Positions 9,875 through 13,338 of a DNA stretch of 13,338 nucleotides are shown one piece after another. Source of the DNA: Thermomucor indicae-seudaticae. Taxonomy: Eukaryota; Mucoromycota; Mucoromycetes; Mucorales; Lichtheimiaceae. The notes below the pieces were generated by a model. That model saw only the letters and a list, made by a program, of their open reading frames with translations, did not search any database and was not told the DNA's origin. The number at the start of each line of letters is the position of its first letter. Position 1 is the first letter of the stretch. The DNA lies in the NCBI GenBank assembly GCA_000787465.1, contig JSYX01000775.1, forward strand, positions 1-13,338, given 5' to 3'. Both the position numbers and the translations under genes were made by a program.

Positions 9875-11710
9875 ATGGATTCGACCGATGCGGGGCTGAA
9901 TGGCGGTAATCGCTTGAGGTAGCATGCATTCTGTAAGCAATTCGATCTAACTCTTGACACTATGTAAAAAAAAGAAGGTGGCTGGAATTCAAGCTTTTGG
10001 TTGAAAGAGATTTCCCAACTATCTGACGACAATGCCCTGAAATCGGTCTATTGGGGTAGTAATGATCCACCTTCGCGAGTACCGCCTTCAAAGAAGTATA
10101 ATAACAAGAGCAAGGACACGACCGCAAATGAGGAGGCAAAAACATCGGAAAGACAAAGCCAGAACAAAGATGCAAAGTTTGAATTTCGTTGGGTACTCGA
10201 CGACGAGCCTGAAGAAGAAGCAAAAAAAGGGGAGCCATCCAAAGACACGAGTAGCTCTGCATGGACGCAACCACTGAAACCGGATTCTAACAAAGGAAAA
10301 GAGTCGATTTACAACGCTTCAAATAAATTGTCTTTTGCAGCCGAAAGATCAAGCAACGGACACGAATCGGAATCTGACGATGAATCGGTCGAACAGATCA
10401 CGATCAGTCTCAGTTCACTTATGGAAATGAGCAAAGAGGACGAGAGTGACAATGAAGAGGAGATCATCACTTGTACATTCACGGATCTCGTGCTAGGCAC
10501 TGAAAGCAGGACTATTCGGAATATACTAGCTCGATTGGAGGGCAGAGAGCCTGAAATAGAGGAAGCGCCACAACAACCAAGTGGCAACATAGAGGCAGAA
10601 TCCGGCGATAAACATACTGTGTATGAGAAAGTCGCTTCCAGTGACATTGCTCGTACATGCGGCACCATTACACCTGCGAATCATTCAGTCGCTGGAAAGA
10701 CAGATATGATCCCGCAAACCGTGAATGAAACTCGTACGAATGTCACTGAAGCCTCCGCTACGTCACCGCAAAAGGAGCACGTTATTGTCGTTACCAACTC
10801 CCCGGAGACGGTAGGACAGACAGTGAATGAAGCTCGTGGCCATGTCATTGAAACTCCCGCTACGTCATCGCAAAAGGAGCAAGTTATGGCCGTTACCAAT
10901 TCCTCGGACATACTCGCGGAAGAAAAGATCGCTGTTTCTGGCGACAATGGCATTGGAAAAGAAACTATCAGCAACACTACAGATCGAAGCGATGCCGAAG
11001 CCAAGTCAGCTTCACAAGGTGGCTCTCTCCAAGTACCTATTGAAGAAGGGCGTCCTTCGTCGAAAGCTTCTAAAACAGAGGAATCTGACTACTATACTGC
11101 AACCAACGGAGATACCACTAATTCCACCCCCCAGAGCAAATCCGAAGGTGTGAACGAAGCGTCCAAAGAGAAAAACGACGACGTCTCCAAACCATTGGAT
11201 CCCGAATTAGCTGCGCGAATGGCAGAGAAAGCGAAAGCCATTTCACAAGCCAAACTTAATGCATTTGCACCCACTTTCAAACCGACAGGAGCAGCAGCAG
11301 CAGATGCTACTGCTGCTGATCAGTATGACTTTTCACCTGAGGAGTACTACGAACCTGAGGCTGAAGAGGGAGTTGAAGCAGATGAGGCCGACTACAACAA
11401 CAATTACTATCAATATGACACAACATTCTATAATCCTGTCACGTCTCCTGTTCAAACGTACTACGCAAATCCATACTCTTCAACGGTTTCCAACACATCC
11501 GGCTTTTACACTCCCTCACAAGGGTATCCAAGTCCAAGCCCTAACAGTCAGCACAGCCATCACACTCCTTCTTACACTGTAATCAATGGCACTGTCTATT
11601 TCCATCAGCCTGCTACAACAGCAACTCCATCACCATCCTTTTCCGCCGCCGCTGTAACAGATGATAACCGCTCGTTTCGTGACGCGCCGCACCCATGGAT
11701 GAACGACTAA
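9875..11710 (+). CDS. Disordered PAM2-motif protein, about 588 residues
   Basis: Two exons: 9875-9905 and 9975-11710, joined across a 69-bp intron (donor G|GTAATC, branch-like CTAAC at about 9946, acceptor AAAAAG at 9974). The large exon has no in-frame ATG at its start and is preceded by TAA at 9965-9967, so an upstream coding exon is needed; the ATG at 9875 fits in phase. The N-terminus (about 8-45) is Trp/aromatic-containing (GGWNSSFWLKEI), followed by long acidic, Ser/Thr-rich segments. Two 34-residue repeats occupy about 258-325. A helical stretch (LAARMAEKAKAISQAK) leads into LNAFAPTFKP at 438-447, which fits the PAM2 consensus LNxxAxxFxP recognised by the MLLE domain of poly(A)-binding protein. 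The C-terminus is Tyr/Pro/Ser/Asn-rich, prion-like low complexity. I infer a cytoplasmic mRNA-associated role. No LSm, RRM or other folded RNA-binding domain is seen, so it is not a plain ataxin-2/Pbp1 homologue. Confidence 0.8.
10715..10918 (+). repeat. Two tandem 102-bp coding repeats (34 residues each)
   Basis: Unit 1 is 10715-10816 and unit 2 is 10817-10918, directly adjacent and in frame with the PAM2 gene. Both begin QTVNE and share the core ATS-QKE followed by V-TNS. The period is exactly 34 codons and the DNA is still visibly similar (for example gctacgtca and caaaaggagca in both), which points to a fairly recent internal duplication. No function is known for this segment. Confidence 0.85.
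11255..11284 (+). other. PAM2 motif (poly(A)-binding-protein MLLE ligand) in the 9875-11710 gene
   Basis: Codons here read LNAFAPTFKP, residues 438-447. The key PAM2 positions are present: Leu438, Asn439, Ala442, Phe445 and Pro447. In known PAM2 peptides the Leu and Phe insert into two pockets of the MLLE domain. The motif sits in a predicted disordered region between a helix and an Ala-rich linker, the usual setting for such motifs. Confidence 0.75.
11295..11318 (+). repeat. CAG/CTG inverted repeat, 9-bp stem, 6-nt loop
   Basis: A run of CAG repeats (11295-11303) is followed after six bases by the complementary CTGCTGCTG (11310-11318). It encodes an alanine-rich linker directly after the PAM2 motif. 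In the mRNA it could fold as a GC-rich hairpin; it may equally be a by-product of alanine codons. Confidence 0.6.
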
Positions 11711-11880
11711 CAAACATTGCACCAGCAGCAAAAACGGTAGTTGTTCATTTGATCGAAAAAGTAATGCATGTTGATATTGTACAAACAGAAAAACCAGCGG
11801 GATGATGAAACGACCCGTCCTCCTCACAGCTTCCTTCCAATAAGTATCGTAATGTGTAATGTTTGCAAAGATATAGACGT
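11711..11880. terminator. Shared 3' region between convergent genes
   Basis: The PAM2 gene (plus) stops at 11710 and the Shr3-type gene (minus) stops at 11881, leaving 170 bp for both 3' untranslated and polyadenylation regions. Overlapping transcript ends are likely. No canonical AATAAA is evident; an AATAAG occurs at about 11839. No hairpin terminator is expected in a fungus. Confidence 0.45.
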
Positions 11881-12755
11881 TCACTGATTCTTCTTGGTTC
11901 CACTAGCGGATGACGCACGGACAGTCTTCACAGTCTTCTTGATAACAAAGTAATGAGCAATTTGCAATCCAATTATGCCTAACAAACAACACATGTAAAA
12001 TATATTATGAGTTTTCGAACAAATAAGACAGATAGAGCAAGCATACCAGTAACTGCCAATACGATAATGAAATGAGCAGCTGCGATATTTTTGAGTGAAG
12101 ATGTAACTTCGCCCTCATCTTGAGAGGACACGACTACGTCCAGACCTAAGATATTTCACGTCATCAGCGTCCATTTTGATTGACATGGTGCTTAATTGAT
12201 TTACCCGGACGAACAGAAGTGGCATGTGTTGATAAAGCAAAAAGCATCAACACTTTGAAAGGAAATAAGAAACCGTTAGCGGTTTGTATAGAACATTTTC
12301 TCTCAAAAGGGATGTGCATACCAAGGGAGGCGCCATCAAATAAAAGGTTAGAGTCAGTCATATAGGCCAGACCTGCTGAGAACCCAATGGCGGCGATCAT
12401 GAGATTAGCAAACGGAATGTATTTCAAGATCACTGGTGCTTGAGCCATTGCTGCATAGTGAACCTAGCCCCCTTGTTGGTCAAGAAACATTTGGGGCTTA
12501 CGTTATGAATCTGTGCATATATTGTACATACTACGGCCCGAGATACTGCACTGGGATGGTCAGCAGGGTTCGCCCAAAGCAAGTAATAGTCGAAAGCCCA
12601 ATCGGACCAGTAAGTCTATACAAGATGATCATTTAACTCTTTAACGAAAAACAGTCAATGGTTCTTTGCTTTTAGTCTCCACATACGCCATACGCAAAGA
12701 AACATGAGCATAGAATCATTGCTACTTTGATCGTCTGCATTTGCTCGCCCGCCAT
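11881..12755 (-). CDS. Shr3-family ER membrane chaperone for amino acid permeases, 179 residues
   Basis: Six exons, 5' to 3': 12755-12687, 12615-12532, 12463-12322, 12252-12205, 12145-12047, 11978-11881, with introns of 71, 68, 69, 59 and 68 bp, all GT-AG and frame-consistent. The protein has four hydrophobic segments at about 8-23, 68-86, 91-109 and 135-160. Shr3-like hallmarks are a DYYLLW segment after the first membrane span, P-x-I-L-K-Y before the second, and NLLFDGAS (90-97) opening the third. In yeast, Shr3 is an ER packaging chaperone that helps amino acid permeases fold and leave the ER in COPII vesicles. The C-terminus is lysine-rich and ends KKNQ, which fits the KKxx ER-retrieval signal and implies a cytosolic tail. 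An internal ATG at 12448 opens a longer uninterrupted frame but would lose the first membrane span, so the start at 12755 is preferred. Assignment is from remembered family features, not a search. Confidence 0.82.
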
Positions 12756-13338
12756 GTTGCTTTTACAACAAAGAGATGAAATTCTCCGCAGAGCAGTAGT
12801 AGGTGTCTGCGGTGCTCAAAAGGGAATTTTCGCCTGCTGGTTAACGTATTCTTAGCGCTTTCCCTTTCCGGTTGACATGTTTCTTTGAGATGTCACCTGT
12901 TTCTTTCCTGGAAGACCGTAAACCGTAGACCGTACAAACGTTAGGATCATTCTCTTGCTGAGTGCAGACATGATGAGCGCTGTTTCGCTCGAAATATAAA
13001 CGATGATTCACACTTCCGAAATTCCGGAGATATTCCCGGTAAGGGCATCCCAATCTTTATTAGAAGATGACTTACTGCATTTATGAAAGCTGTATGACAG
13101 TGCATATAGTGATTTCAAGTAGAATTAAATGACATACGAGAGCGCGTATGGTAAAAAAAACTTGTTTTGAAAGCGAAGAAGTAAGGAGACTGTCGAGGTT
13201 ATGGCAGTGACCGTAAATGGCTGGGTGAATATACAGTAGATAACTACAACCACAAATGTTCATTAACATGTCGTCGTTTCCTCTTTATCGCCCGCTTAGG
13301 CATGCGTTATCAATTTAAATACTGGTTTTTGAATAACT
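12756..13338. other. Right-end intergenic region, no firm gene
   Basis: About 580 bp upstream of the Shr3-type gene. The minus strand has two short open stretches (13053-12841, no ATG start, and 13269-13081) and a 19-codon mini-ORF from ATG 13303 (MPKRAIKRKRRHVNEHLWL). None can be joined into a convincing gene with splice signals. No TATA box is clear upstream of 12755. The region most likely holds the Shr3-type promoter and flank of whatever lies beyond the window. Confidence 0.45.
12914..12934 (+). repeat. Three tandem heptamers, RACCGTA
   Basis: The sequence reads gaccgta, aaccgta, gaccgta without spacing. It lies about 160-180 bp upstream of the Shr3-type ATG. It could be a clustered transcription-factor site or a small slippage product; I cannot name a factor that binds it. 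Confidence 0.6.

Noticed and set aside
10309..11004. Minus-strand open frames opposite the PAM2 gene
   Set aside because: They arise from the low-complexity Ser/Thr/Glu codons of the plus-strand gene; no independent gene signals.
9875..11710. Ataxin-2/Pbp1 homologue, because of the PAM2 motif
   Set aside because: No LSm or LsmAD domain precedes the motif and the N-terminal sequence does not resemble one.
13244..13303. Minus-strand mini-ORF with a very basic N-terminus as a first exon
   Set aside because: The only donor-like site (GTAGTT near 13247) cannot be joined to a convincing downstream exon within the window.
1..13338. tRNA, rRNA, CRISPR arrays, insertion sequences, viral genes
   Set aside because: Reading both strands by eye showed no tRNA B-box with matching arms, no regularly spaced repeats, no terminal inverted repeats with duplications and no viral protein motif. 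A tool scan could still find a divergent RNA.

Overview
This window looks like ordinary nuclear DNA from a filamentous fungus, most likely an early-diverging, Mucoromycota-type one. The evidence is four protein-coding genes rich in introns. Nearly all introns are 53-91 bp, with GT donors (often GTAAGT or GTATGT), AG acceptors and CTAAC or CTGAC-type branch points, and the proteins are fungal families. I see no bacterial operons, phage, transposon, rRNA, tRNA or CRISPR array. The assignment to Mucoromycota is an inference from gene structure and composition, not a database match.

Layout. Positions 1-728 hold no firm gene; two open stretches on the minus strand in different frames may be the end or remnant of a gene. 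729-4189 (minus) is an 11-exon gene for a protein of about 912 residues with a SWIM zinc finger (C503, C505, C513, H515) and a long charged tail; its N-terminal half matches nothing I recognise. 4364-8989 (minus) is a 5-exon gene for a protein of about 1,448 residues with two PH-like domains, then leucine-rich repeats, then a coiled-coil and proline-rich tail, an order that recalls CARMIL-type actin regulators. 8990-9874 is the divergent upstream region shared with the next gene. 9875-11710 (plus) is a 2-exon gene for a largely disordered protein of about 588 residues carrying a good PAM2 motif (binding site for the MLLE domain of poly(A)-binding protein) and a perfect-period 34-residue tandem repeat. 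11881-12755 (minus) is a 6-exon gene for a 179-residue protein that I assign to the Shr3 family of ER membrane chaperones for amino acid permeases. 12756-13338 contains nothing I can call with confidence.

The four genes do not form an evident pathway. Genes 1 and 2 are in tandem, genes 2 and 3 are divergent, and genes 3 and 4 converge with 170 bp between their stop codons. Exon joins were worked out by hand from splice signals and checked for frame across every junction. Two joins in the SWIM gene (3681-3566 and 3281-3197) are the least certain. No exotic system is evident. The most interesting points are the unrecognised conserved-looking half of the SWIM protein, an alternative 3' splice site in that gene that would create an early stop, and the PAM2 protein.
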